Positions 10,681 to 22,799 of a stretch of DNA of 30,000 nucleotides are shown in pieces. A program made the position numbers and the translations under genes. The stretch is from Chrysomallon squamiferum (taxonomy: Eukaryota > Mollusca > Gastropoda > Neomphalida > Peltospiridae). Under the pieces are notes generated by a model that was not told where the DNA came from, searched no databases, and was given only the letters and a program-made list of their open reading frames with translations. Each line of letters starts with the position of its first letter. Positions within the stretch are counted from its first letter, which is position 1. The stretch is from assembly GCA_012295275.1 (NCBI GenBank), contig CM022679.1, positions 28,045,664 to 28,075,663 of the forward strand, in the 5' to 3' direction.

Positions 10681-11010
10681 TTTCGGAAATTTACGAATGA
10701 TGTCGTTACTTTCCGGCAATTAGTTCAGCTGAAGTTAATGTATATTTTTCTAACGGTAACATCTTTCGGAAGTCTACGATTGCTGCACTTTAATTTCCGG
10801 CCATTACAACAGCTGTAGATATCGAATGTTTTGTAACGTGATGCCTGTCGGAAATCTCGAAAAAGTTTCATTATTTTCCGAGTTTCATTTTAAGGACAGT
10901 TAGTTTTTTTAACATAACTGCTTTCGGAAATGTTCGGATAATGTCGTAATTTTCCAGTCGCTTATTCAGCAGCTGAAATAGTTTCTTGGTATTTTATGTG
11001 AAATGTCCGA
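10681..11010 (+). repeat. Diverged tandem repeat, unit about 82 bp, four copies
   Basis: Copies begin TTTCGGAA or TGTCGGAA at 10681, 10764, 10846 and 10922, with a fifth start (TGTCCGAA) at 11004. The intervals are 83, 82, 76 and 82 bp. Each copy has, in order, the CGGAA head, a TGTCGTTA-like segment, TTTCCG about 30 nt in, and in copies 1, 2 and 4 a CAGCTG hexamer 40-55 nt in. Identity between copies is moderate, so the array is old. The 67-residue frame across 10615-10818 is incidental. Confidence 0.75.
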
Positions 11011-11040
11011 AAACCTCTGATTCTATTTTTTTTTTAATCC

Positions 11041-11370
11041 ATTTATTCATTTATCTGTCTTTTTATATATGATGATGATGACGGTTGTAAATAATAAGAA
11101 GAAAAGATTTTTATATCGATTGCTTTTTTTATTTAGAAGATAAATAGGAGTTCTGTCTTTATCATTGTCGTATATATAACAGTTAATTGTATGAATAAAT
11201 GTTTAAGAACAGATTAACAGATTAACAGATAAGAAAACCTTCTTCCTTGAGCTCTGTTCTCGTTAACAGCAGTGGAGTTTATCAAGTCAGCTTCCTGTCG
11301 ACCACAGTAAACTAAATCTTTTTTCTTCTTCGCGTAAAACTATGACAAATTAAACACAGCGACAACAATC
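11041..11370. other. Unassigned AT-rich sequence
   Basis: Includes an AGATTAACAG triplication at 11213-11232 and a GATGATGATG patch. Nothing else is recognised. Confidence 0.5.
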
Positions 11371-11387
11371 TTTTTATTTTTATTTTT

Positions 11388-11426
<39 letters not shown>

Positions 11427-11533
11427 TTTTTTTATTTTATTTTATTTTATTTTATTATTTTTATTTTTTTTTTTCTTATTTTTTTTATTTTTTTTATTTT
11501 TTTTATTTATTTATTTTTTTTATTTTATTTTTT
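11371..11533. repeat. T-rich (TTTA/TTTTA)n tract
   Basis: About 160 bp consisting almost only of T with A every 3-9 bases. Confidence 0.95.
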
Positions 11534-11690
11534 GTCCAAGGTCAGTTTAGGTGAAAACAAGTGACCAGCAGTAAATAATGAATAAGTAATTAGTTTTTAC
11601 TGCAAATCGACATGGAACCTCGGGGTCAGGAAACAAAGAAATAATTATGAGTAATGAATCACAGAACGTGACTGATACAGTGTTAGAACA

Positions 11691-11915
11691 TACACACACA
11701 CACACATGCATACACACACTTACACACATACACTCACACACACACACACACACATACACACACAGACACACGAACTCTCACACTCGTACGCACACAACAA
11801 ATACAGACGCACAAATACACAGATACATTCACACACACATACACACATACATAAATAAAAAAAGGCACACGTAAACACATACACAATGAAACATATACAA
11901 TGACACACACACAAA
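11691..11915. repeat. (CA)n/(CATA)n-rich array
   Basis: Imperfect CA repeat with frequent T, G and GA substitutions. Confidence 0.9.
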
Positions 11916-12227
11916 CGCATATATGTACGTAGTTAAGTGTACTGAGTAATAATTCACATCCCACATTCCCTGATTAAGGTTTTAAAACAGTTTCATCACA
12001 CGCAGATCACCTGAACAAACAGATCGTGAAAGAGATTATTTAGCCAAAGGACAAAGATCTTATCTTTCTAACCTGATTTGAAAATTAGGTAAGTAAAACA
12101 AGCTAAAAACACAAACAAATAAATAAATCAAAAGAAAAATAGACTGCACAAAACAATTTAATTTTTTTTTTAAATTGGAATAAATTATATCTTGAATCGC
12201 AAATAAGTACAAGGGTCAGGGTCATAG

Positions 12228-12985
12228 TATTTGATTACAGAAAGATGTTGAATGTAGATAGTATTTGATTACAGAAAGAAGTTGAATGTAGATAGTATTT
12301 GATTACAGAAAGAAGTTGAATGTAGATAGTATTTGATTACAGAAAGGAGTTGACAATAGATAACATTTGATTACAGAAAGGAGTTGACAATAGATAACAT
12401 TGATTACAGAAAGGAGTTGACAATAGATAACATTGATTACAGAAAGGAGTTGACAATAGATAACATTGATTACAGAAAGGAGTTGACAATATATAACATT
12501 GATTACAGAAAGGAGTTGACAATAGATAACATTGATTATAGAAAGGAGTTGACAATAGATAACAATGATTACAGAAAGGAGTTGACAATAGATAACATTG
12601 ATTACAGAAAGGAGTTGAATGTAGATTGTATTTGATTACAGAAAGGAGTTGACTGTAGATAGTATTTGATTACAGAAAGGAGTTGACAATAGATAACATT
12701 GATTACAGAAAGGAGTTGACAATAGATAACATTGATTACAGAAAGGAGTTGACAATAGATAACATTGATTACAGAAAGGAGTTGACAATAGATAACACTG
12801 ATTACAGAAAGGACTTGAATGTAGATAGTATTTGATTACAGAAAGGAGTTGACTGTAGATAGTATTTGATTACAGAAAGAAGTTGAATGTAGATAGTATT
12901 TGATTACAGAAAGGAGTTGACTATAGACAGTATTTGATTACAGAAAGGAGTTGACTAGAGATAAGATTTGACTGTAGAAAGGATA
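12228..12985. repeat. 33/34-bp minisatellite, about 22 copies
   Basis: Core unit GATTACAGAAAGGAGTTGAC followed by AATAGATAACATT (33 bp), or a 34-bp form ending TGTAGATAGTATTT. The 34-bp type dominates both flanks and also occurs near 12615-12660 and 12815-12910. The 33-bp type forms two inner blocks. Because 33 is divisible by three, stretches are open on both strands (11-residue repeats such as LTIDNIDYRKE), but the 34-bp copies break frame, so it is not a gene. Confidence 0.95.
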
Positions 12986-13425
12986 TGAAAGATGGAACAG
13001 TCAATGGTACAAGCACAGTACTGAAAATGTGTTGCTGATGGTAATAATAATAATAAAGGTTTTTACAAGTCAAAAGCTCTCATGAAGAATAAACGTGGTA
13101 CAGATTACAATACATGCTCGGATACACATTGCTGACGTATAACTCTGGTTACTAACAACACACGAACCTGCTGTTCTCTACAACGTGCCGACGTCACTGG
13201 ACGAAACGTGCACGTGCTGCACCCTGACTTTAATTCGACAAGATCTGATTACAACGGACAGGCATGTAGACGTCGTGGTGCGGTTCTACATCGCTGCTCT
13301 GCTGATGCTGGTACAAAAATAGCGACTTCGGCATGTTGGTATGTTGTAAATAGTAATCAACATTTCACAGACGATGTACGAGATTCATTTGTGGAAAGAG
13401 TGTTAAGTTTAGTGAAAAAACACAC
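12986..13425. other. Unique sequence between two satellites
   Basis: Moderately GC-rich at 13140-13330. A plus-strand 111-codon frame starts at 13208, but its last third is the adjacent satellite and the first part has no recognisable domain, so no gene is called. Confidence 0.5.
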
Positions 13426-14385
13426 TACACTACATTACACTTATCTACACTACATTACACTTAACTACACTGCATTACAATTAACTACATTACACACACT
13501 TAACTACATTACATTATACATAACTACATTGCATTACACTTAACTACAAATTTAACTACATTACATTACACTTAACTTCATTACAGTATTATTATTACAC
13601 TGCATCACACTATACAGTACTTCTCTACACTAACCTACACTATACTACACTATACTACACTATACCACACTCTACTATACTATATCACACTATACTACAC
13701 TATAACACACTATACTACACTATACCATATTATACTACAATATACCACACTGTACTACAATATATCACACTATACTACTTTACTTTATACAACCCTGCAC
13801 TGCATTAAGCTACACTACATTAGATTACATTTCCCTACACAACTCTAAACTTCACAACACTATACTACATTACACTACACTACAGCACACTACACAACAT
13901 TATACTAAATTACACTACACTACAGCACACTACACAACACTATACTACATTACACTACACTACAGCACACTACACGACACTATACTACATTACACTACAC
14001 TACAGCACACTACACAACACTATACTACATTACACTACACTACAGCACACTACACAACACTATACTACATTACACTACACTACAGCACACTATACTACAC
14101 TATACTACATTACACTACACTACAGCACACTACACAACACTATACTACATTACACTACACTACACAACACTAATACTACATTACACTACACTACACTACA
14201 GCACACTACACTACAATATACTACATTACACTACACTACACTATACTACATTACACTACACTACAGCACACTGCACTACACTACACTACATTACACTACA
14301 CTACACTATACTACATTACACTACACTACAGCATACTACACTACACATTACTTCATTACACTACAATACAATACACGAAGCCACG
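13426..14385. repeat. Nested satellite: 5-bp TACAC/TACAT units organised into a 40-bp higher-order repeat
   Basis: Nearly 960 bp built from pentamers of the form TAYAC or TACAT. From 13861 the order is strict: TATACTACAT, TACACTACAC, TACAGCACAC, TACACAACAC. This 40-bp composite occurs seven times in exact register up to 14140, with single-base differences, and then decays into shorter forms to 14340. The 13430-13860 part is older and disordered. Confidence 0.95.
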
Positions 14386-14754
14386 CTAAACCATACACTG
14401 CACCAAACTACGTCAACTTACTTACTCATGTAACACAACTTTATCTTTGGATCTCAAAAAGAAACACTAATCGAGCCAAGTCCTAGGAGACGCGTGCTGG
14501 TATTTGAGCGTTTTACGCAAGTAATCTGAAACATCTTTAAACAGTATTGATCACATCAATCTTTAGTCACCACACAAAATGAAGCTGTGCAGAAAATAGA
14601 AATCATGTACATGATATCTACATTTATCTTTCTAAAAACAACAAACATCATGTTACATTTGTCTTTACTGACTTCTAAATGTGGCTTTTTCATATTATTT
14701 GTTTTCAATTCGTTCTTTTTAAGGATTTGGTTTCTTTTTTCTTTCTCATTTTTC

Positions 14755-14791
14755 TTTCTTCTTCTTCTTCTTCTTCTTCTTCTTCTTCTTC

Positions 14792-14850
<59 letters not shown>
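14755..14850. repeat. (TTC)n(TTA)n microsatellite
   Basis: About 11 TTC units switch directly to about 19 TTA units. Confidence 0.95.
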
Positions 14851-15089
14851 GACTGTTGTTGATTTGTAATTTAGTTTGATGTAGTGAACTCTTTCACTGG
14901 AAAAAACATATCTCACTCCTACACAGATGTATTGATTTGAGCTAATTTGTTTGTTGTGTGCATGACTGTAATTCATAAATATACCCCCAGGAATTCTCAG
15001 AAAGAAAAACTAATAAGAGAAGGAAATACTCACAATATTTTCTCTAACAATAAAATAAATAAAAGATAATAAATATTTGTATTATAGTG

Positions 15090-15165
15090 ATAGGGGTGAG
15101 TTGCACATCATGTTAGATATTCGTCCGAAACGTGACAGATCCCAGGTTCAAACCTCGATTTCCCT
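15090..15165 (+). mobile_element. tRNA-derived SINE head (degenerate)
   Basis: Spacing and order match a pol III tRNA-like promoter: an A-box-like TTGCACATCATGTTAG at 15101-15116 and a near-perfect B box GGTTCAAACCTCG at 15145-15157, about 34 nt apart. The sequence starts GGGGTGAG and ends ATTTCCCT. It is too diverged to be a working tRNA. The tail and 3' limit are unclear. Confidence 0.55.
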
Positions 15166-15318
15166 TGAGTTATTTTCTATTCCAAGCCAACCATGTAATT
15201 GTTTATTAAATGTTGTCCTCAGAATTTTCCTATCTCAGTAATGCTCCAGTACAACGCTTTTGTTGACAAATGTAACTTGGTAAAAAGCAACAGCAAGTTT
15301 CGTACGTGTGTGTGTGTG

Positions 15319-15454
15319 TCCGGATTTGACAAGGTTTTTTTCATAGCAGTTTAACGATAGCTGAAATGGTCCCTGTTTATACAGAAGTCCGGATTAGTCA
15401 AAGGCTGGTTATCGCAGAGACCACTGTATATAGAAAAACCTTGTCTAATCCGGA
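15319..15454. mobile_element. Short inverted-repeat (MITE or foldback) element, 136 bp
   Basis: The left arm TCCGGATTTGACAAGGTTTT (15319-15338, plus further T) matches the reverse complement of 15434-15454 at 20 of 21 positions. A third copy, TCCGGATTAGTCAAAGG, lies in direct orientation at 15388-15404. Inside, TGGTCCCTG (15367) opposes CAGAGACCA (15415). There is no ORF. It resembles the non-autonomous debris of TA-targeting DNA transposons. Confidence 0.6.
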
Positions 15455-16214
15455 TGCGATCTACGTATAAATCCGAGTATAAATTACTGAACAAAAGAAC
15501 AGTCTATGCAGTAATTTGCTTTGTCAACAACGGTACACAGTTTTACAGATACGATTGCTTCTTAAACAATGACGCAGTCTGCACGTAAGTAGACTGCTGC
15601 ATGAGATGAAATGATCGCAGTTCTTTGAACGCTTAATAAACACTGTTGTCATGCTTCTTGTAATTACTAGATGCAGCTAAATGAATAAAATTTGTGCTAG
15701 TGTGTGTTGATACCTAAGTGAATTCACCGCGATCTTAAAAACGGCAACGTATGGAACTTTCAGTGCAGCAGTCTAAAGTGAAATGAATAGAACAGCTTTC
15801 ATTAAATCCACTGGGTAAACAGAAAGGTTTAGCTATGCAGTTTAAAACGTAGTGGCCATTAACAGAGTTCTACGAAACCAACACATTCAAAAATCTGAAT
15901 GGACTGACGATGCACACAGAATTTCGTACAGTGACGTTCTTAAAACAATAAAATAAAATAAATCTTCTGCTGCTACCATTGAAACATGGAGGCCATGACA
16001 GATGAGTTTGCTTTGGAGAAAAGTATGAAAAGAAAAAACGCCGTCCTCAGTGATAGTCTGTTTCTCCGTTGACATTTGATAGACCTTTATCTGTAACGTT
16101 TGTAATAAAAAATATTCCGTTTTGTGTTATTTTCATCTTTAAAGACCGGTACTATGTCTAAAATGTTATATGTCATTAGTCCCACGTTAAACCTGTTTTA
16201 GCAGAGTCCACTAT

Positions 16215-16217
<3 letters not shown>
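15362..16217. mobile_element. Possible ~0.85-kb pogo/Tigger-like non-autonomous DNA transposon
   Basis: TGGTCCCTGTTTATACAG at 15367-15384 matches the reverse complement of 16193-16210 (TGGACTCTGCTAAAACAG) at 13 of 18 positions. The right end GCAGAGTCCACTATATA (16201-16217) is also 15/17 identical to 15414-15430. TGGWCTCTG near a CA/TA terminus is the look of pogo/Tigger ends, which insert at TA; that family link is from memory. No transposase frame is visible between the ends. Confidence 0.35.
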
Positions 16218-16285
<68 letters not shown>

Positions 16286-16286
16286 T
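16214..16286. repeat. (GATA)n microsatellite
   Basis: About 18 TAGA units without interruption, starting directly at the putative transposon end. Confidence 0.95.
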
Positions 16287-16497
16287 ACTCAGTCACTATT
16301 GCTACTGAATTATAAAGCTAGGTTTTATGTTCTTGATACTAAAAATCTGTACACGTGTCCTTTGAATAAAAACAGTCGATGTTAGGAATATCTTTACCGC
16401 AAGCATTATCACTAACACGCAAATTATAATCATATCATTACAGTTATCATGAGTATCATCTTGTTCATTGTCACAAAGCAAAAAATAATGGCCGTTA

Positions 16498-16672
16498 TGT
16501 CGAGAGAAAAGGAAAAAAGATGCTGCTGCTTCTGATGATGACGATGATAAAAAGAGAGTTATGGTAACGATCATAAGTATGATGATGAAAATGGTGATGA
16601 TGATGATAACGATGGTGATGAAGACGTTAATTATGATGGTGATGGTGATGGTGATTATGATGGTGATGGTTT
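16498..16672. repeat. Imperfect (GAT)n/(GGT) trinucleotide array
   Basis: GAT repeats with GGT and AAC variants, purest at 16580-16615 and 16635-16670. Confidence 0.85.
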
Positions 16673-17825
16673 TGAATACATGTTACACGTGATATTTTTT
16701 AACAAACTTGCAGTTGCTGTACTAAAAACCAAATAACCAGTAAGTGTTAGAGTAAAACAAAATAAAACAAAACCTGTTAGTGCGGGTTCTCGCTTAGATC
16801 AGAGGTTTTGCTAGTGATCTGTTTTAAACTGTGATGACTTTCCCGCCTCGCTCTCGTTACAACACGTGGCGTGTTTTCTGAATCACAGGTTTTCACATCC
16901 TCCGTCATTCTGCTCTCGTTAACCACTGCAAATAGCGCACTGATTGTTCTCACTGTTGTTTTTTCTATTCGCTTCTTCAGAAATATGTTTGGCTTTCAGG
17001 CTGAGCTCAATTCTCTCGTAGGCGCTTGTCCGGTCTGACTAAATCATCCGTCTCAGCGTGTAAACTATTTCATGCATGTTTTCTTTGCTCCACGCTGCAA
17101 GGTTCTGCTCTGTTTTGATGTTCTGTGTGCGATTCTGTCCTGAAACTTATACGTCTTGTTTGTTTCAATTTGTACGTCAGTCGTCAAACGCATCAAGTTT
17201 TCAAAAAAATTGTAAATCAAATTAACTGATAAGGGGCAAAATAAATATGAAAGTAGTTTCAGTTGTGTTGAAGTCATATTATTTTACAGATGTGGTTGAT
17301 CAAAGTGTTACTAGGTCGAGTGTGTTCAGATATGAAGACAGATTAGATATACAGAGTGACAGACGCACGAACACAGCTGACAGACAGAGGAACTGATGGA
17401 AGAATTTACTGATTTTTCTTGGTTTTATCCCAGTCACGAATAACACATTTTACATACGTACATCTCGACACTGTTTTAATTCACAACAGAGAAACACGTT
17501 TGGCATATTGAAATAAATTTAAGTTTTTCCTCTGTCAGTGAGAGTGCTAGTAATATCTGTCACAAGTTAATTTAATTATACACGAGCATATCTACACACA
17601 TATCTGAACCTAGCGAATTACTAGAAAACAAAGCGTCACAGTTAATGAAAAGTAATCATCACCATGGTTACCCTGGTCTGGAAAACATGTCATTTCAGTG
17701 CCATGGCCTTTTTCCGTTTGAACTACTGTTGATGATGAAACTGATGACGTTGAAACGTAGTGACGTAATTATAATTATTATCAGATGATGCAGTTTGACA
17801 ATCCCTTACTGTCAGAAATGAATCG
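16673..17825. other. Unassigned sequence
   Basis: About 1.15 kb with mixed composition, somewhat GC-richer at 16840-17060. No domain, RNA or repeat is recognised. Confidence 0.45.
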
Positions 17826-17830
17826 TAATA

Positions 17831-17895
17831 TGTTGTTGTTGATGCTGTTGTTGCTGTTGTTTTTGTTGTTGTTCTGTTTTGTTTGTTGCTTGTTT

Positions 17896-17955
<60 letters not shown>

Positions 17956-18100
17956 TGTGCTTCCTTTTGTTATTTTTTATTTTTATTATTTTTTTATTGT
18001 TTGTTTGTTTTGGGGTTTTGGTTTTTTTTTTTTTTTTTTTTAGTGTTTGCACTGTTTGACTTTGTAAATCTAAGTAATATCAACGATAAATTGAATGATA

Positions 18101-18168
<68 letters not shown>
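17831..18168. repeat. Compound (GTT)n, (GT)n, (T)20, (ATT)n block
   Basis: GTT-rich 17831-17885, (GT)27 about 17898-17951, poly-T 18022-18041 and (ATT)n 18101-18168. TH and Y homopolymer frames are artefacts. Confidence 0.95.
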
Positions 18169-18948
<780 letters not shown>

Positions 18949-19832
18949 CAGAGAATGAGGAGGCAGGGAGAGAAAGAGAAAGATGGAATTTTATGCAAAT
19001 AATGTATTACGTCATGTTTTACTGTCATGTGACACTATAATAAACTAATAACCTAATATAAACATACACATACATATATACTGACATACACATACATATA
19101 TACTGACATACATACAGATAAACGTACGTTCAGATAAACTCTGACAGTAAACGGAAATCAATATTTCATTTTTTTTTTTTTTTTTTTTTTCTAAGAAAAT
19201 CCCGAGAGACCAAGAAAGAAGATTTACAGATTTTTCACTTTAACCTCGTCCTCGTTATTTTCTCAGCCGTTGATTTTCAGATTATAACATAATTCCCATG
19301 GTCTTGACAACGCTGAATAAGCAACACATCTTCTAATTTGAGAGATGTCCGTATTGTAAAATATTTATATTAAATATTACAATAAAGACGTCTTTATTGA
19401 TTAGCAGTTATCAGGTTTATTTGTAATCAATGAATGTTAAGTACGCGTTTGCTGAACACAACATGACAGAAAATAAAAATACATAAAAAATAAAACGAGA
19501 AGCGAAATGACATATTTAAAGTATACCATAATATCAAACAGTTTCAGAGAAAGTAAGCGACAGAGAGACAGAAAGACACACAAACAGACAGATATTTAGA
19601 TAGACAGGTAGACAGAGATACATACAGACGAATGGATGAAAATAAAAGTTGGATTGATGGAGGAATGCAGGGATGGATAGATGGATGTGGGGACGGACGG
19701 AGAGAGAGAGAAAGATTCTGTGAAAATTAAATGTCTGGTTTTGGTTAAAGTTAACAATTTTCTCACAACATATCTATTTCATGATGCATGTTTTAGTCTA
19801 TGGCTTATTTTAAACTTTTGCTAAATGTTTTG

Positions 19833-19835
<3 letters not shown>
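18949..19835. other. AT-rich sequence with minor repeats
   Basis: Includes a ~24-bp TATACTGACATACACATACA repeat (about 2.5 copies, 19060-19115), a poly-T tract (19170-19190) and GACA/GATG patches (19555-19700). No gene is seen. Confidence 0.6.
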
Positions 19836-19894
<59 letters not shown>

Positions 19895-19976
19895 GTTATT
19901 ATTGTTTATTCTATTATTATTGTTGTTTGTTATTGTTATTGTTATTGTTGTTGTTGTTGTTGTTATTATTATTATC
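19836..19976. repeat. (ATT)n with (GTT)n tail
   Basis: About 19 pure ATT units followed by mixed TTATTG and GTT units. Confidence 0.95.
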
Positions 19977-20092
19977 CTAATAGACTTTTTTACTCCCTTA
20001 AAACTAATAATTAATAATTTACTTTTCATTCTCTTACTCAAAAAATGTGTGCCTAACACGTGTATTTTATAATAATGAACATACCCGCCTTA

Positions 20093-20312
20093 CACACACT
20101 CAAACATGCACACAAACACAAAAACACACCTAATCATACATAGAAACAAACACACATTCACACAGACACAAACACACACTCACATTCACACGCGTAAACA
20201 CACTCACACACACGCTCACACACAGACATGCATATACATGCACAGCATACTCAAACACAGAGACACACACATACACGTACACACGTACACACACATACAC
20301 ACATCTGAACAT
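20093..20312. repeat. Imperfect (CA)n array
   Basis: ACAC-rich sequence with many single-base substitutions over 220 bp. Confidence 0.85.
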
Positions 20313-20549
20313 CACCAAGTGTTAGAACAGGTGCGATAGTTTAATTCCAATCACGAAAATATCTTTACATATCTGTTTTCCTTTCCATATTTCTAAACAA
20401 ACCTGATATTAATTATATATAACTATACTATAAAAAACAACATCGCTTAACGACAACGGAAATAAGAAAAATAATAATAAATTAAAAAAATGTATTTATT
20501 GTATTAGTACTAAGAAACGTAAACCGATCCGTTCTCTGTAAACTTTATA

Positions 20550-20700
20550 CAAACTAGTACCAACTAGTACCAAACTAGTACCTACAAAAATATAAAGAAA
20601 GCTAAATATATATATATATATATATATACACACTCTCTCTCTCACACACACACACATACAAACTAACATACATACAGATACACATACATACATACATACA
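20550..20700. repeat. ACTAGTACCAA repeat, (TA)n, (CA)n, (CATA)n cluster
   Basis: Three ACTAGTACC copies (20554-20584) are followed by (TA)n at 20607-20627, CT/CA at 20630-20660 and CATACATA to 20700. Confidence 0.8.
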
Positions 20701-20842
20701 ATTAAATGCTATTATTGTTACTTATAATGAACGAATAAAGTATCTATGTATTTTAAGTATTTTACGATTTATATAAAACTGTCAAAGATTCTACTTGTAG
20801 TGTCACTATTACTGAAATAGACGAGTGAGAAGTGTTACTTAC

Positions 20843-20945
20843 ATGAAGACAGAACACGACGTATTCCACACACAGAGAGTCAAGCGCTGTTTTATCAATG
20901 AACTGCTCTGCTCGCTTCTCTCTCACTGCTAACTCGCATGCGAGG
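20843..20945 (-). promoter_or_regulatory. Candidate first (5' UTR) exon and promoter, possibly of the GPCR
   Basis: On the minus strand a GC-richer, CpG-containing segment ends at a donor with a perfect intronic GTAAGT (CTTCAT/GTAAGTAAC, exon end 20843). About 30 nt before the proposed start near 20945 is TATAAT (20973-20968), and CCAGTC is a possible initiator. It is on the same strand as the receptor and its phase does not matter for a UTR exon. The link to the receptor exon 17.5 kb away is conjecture. Several other donor-like sites exist between them. Confidence 0.25.
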
Positions 20946-21048
20946 ACGCGACTGGGCCAAAACCGCGATTATACGAGTTACAGATTTGTTTGCCGGTGAG
21001 GAATCTGTCTTTGTGAAATAGAGACCCAGAAAAGGGAAATACACACAC

Positions 21049-21395
21049 ACATGCATGTATGTATGTATGTATGTATGTATGTATGTATGTATGTATGTAT
21101 GTATGTATGTATGTATGTATGTATGTATGTATGTATGTATATGTATACATCTATGTGTGTATGTATGTATGTATGTATGTATGTATGTTTCTATGTGTAT
21201 AGGCAGATATGTATGTATGTAGGTAAGTATATGTGCCTGTGTATATGTATGTATATATGAATGTATTTATGTAGGTAGGTAGGTATATGTGCCTGTGTAT
21301 ATGTGTCTATATATGAATGTATTTATTAAAGTAGATATGTATATGTATGTATGTGTGTAGGTAGGTAGGTAGGTAGGTAATTAGGTAGGTAGGCA
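21049..21395. repeat. (TATG)n array passing into (TAGG)n
   Basis: About 23 pure GTAT units (21053-21145), then degenerate TATG with a repeated AGGTATATGTGCCTGTGTAT segment (near 21226 and 21280), ending in GTAG units to 21395. Confidence 0.95.
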
Positions 21396-22275
21396 GCTAG
21401 GAGACAAAACGTTTGTAGTATATGTCTTAGTATAAAATTATAATGAAACAAAAATATGTGTAAACAGAAATCTAATGCGATGTGGATAAATGCGTTGCCG
21501 AATATTATCCACATGCAGAGTGTAATGAGACGTGCATAGGACAGAGAGAATTAAAATCCTAAAAAACAGACTTTCCAGTGCCAGGTTTCCCATACAAAAT
21601 AGATGCGCACAAAAATGATGTTTCGTGGGAAGCGATGGTTAACCTTGTTACAGTTGTTTTGAAAGGTAACGTCGTCTGACTTCAGAGTGGGGGCTGCTGG
21701 ATGACTCACGTTCAAGTCTTGTCAGCGGCATCTGACGTGGTCTATGAAGTAGTGACTGGACTTTGAGCGTTCTCGAATATTGTCTATGTTCAGAGTCTAA
21801 TCAGACCACAAAGACGTAAATGCATGTATCGCGTGTTCTGTGTATGTGTACTTCAGTACTGTTTATTGTTATTATAACAAATAATTAGTGAACATACGTT
21901 TACGTTTACTGATGTGTAATTACATCGAGATTTGCATACTGCAAGACAACAAAAAAGAAAACATTCAGTCTTTTTCGTATAAACCAAATTTTTAGTTTGT
22001 TAACCAAAACTATGAAACAAAAGTTCAGAAAACACAAAACGCCACAAAGTGTAATGAAATAAATTTTTATTTCAGTAAAGACTCACTAAATTTAACTAAA
22101 ATATTTTAACCATTCGAGTGTTTGAAATGTTTGTTACTTATGAAATAAAACAGAAATGCGTAGTCCAGAAACCACACATTAGTAATTTATCATAGAGACA
22201 AGGATTTATTTCTCCCTAATTAAGCACCTTAGATGTGTCAGCACTGCGAACTGTTAATACATTTCTCGTCTGTGG
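21396..22275. other. Unassigned sequence
   Basis: Nothing coding is recognised. A B-box-like CGTTCAAGTC lies at 21709, without a convincing A box at the right distance. Confidence 0.45.
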
Positions 22276-22278
22276 TTT

Positions 22279-22745
22279 AACAGCAGTAGCAGCCGTAGTA
22301 GTAAAATCAGCATCAGTAGTAGTTGTTGTTGTTGTAATAGTTGTAGCGATAGCTGTAGTAACTGTAGTAGATGTGCGGTAGTAGTTGCAGCCGTAATAGT
22401 AGGAGCAATAATAGTATGTCATTACAATATCAGTTGCAGTAGTGATAGAAGTGGTAGTAGTAACAGTTATAGTGGCTGTAGTAGTTGTAGTAATAATAGT
22501 TTTAACAGTAGTAGCAGTCGTAGTAGTAGTTGTGTAATAGTAGTAGTTGTTGTTGAAGCATTAGTAGTGGTAGAAGAAGTAGCAGTAATAGTAGTTATTG
22601 TCGTAGCACAGTAGTAGAAATGGTAACAGTAACGACAACGGTGTAGTAGTTGTTGAAGTAATAATAATAGTGTTTATTATTGCAGTTCCAGTTAAAGCAG
22701 TAGTAGTAGCTGTGGTAGATTTAGCGTTGTCAACAGCAGTAATGT
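22279..22745. repeat. Imperfect (TAG/TTG/CAG)n trinucleotide array, about 470 bp
   Basis: Long trinucleotide-phased stretch in which GTAGTAGTAG, GTTGTTGTTG and AGCAGTAG units alternate. Phase is largely kept, so Thr/Tyr-rich frames appear on the minus strand. This is not a gene. Confidence 0.9.
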
Positions 22746-22799
22746 TAATGTTTCATCAGAAGCATCACACTAATCAGTTTACTCTCACATACAATACAG

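Noticed and set aside
12384-12635. 83-residue repeat protein (LTIDNIDYRKE)
   Set aside because: Open only because the unit is 33 bp. It is equally open on the other strand, and 34-bp copies shift the frame.
12228-12985. CRISPR-like regular repeats
   Set aside because: Units are head to tail with no unique spacers. The same holds for 22800-23075. The context is eukaryotic.
13208-13543. 111-codon plus-strand ORF
   Set aside because: No domain is recognised, the C-terminal third is satellite sequence, and no splice or promoter support is visible.
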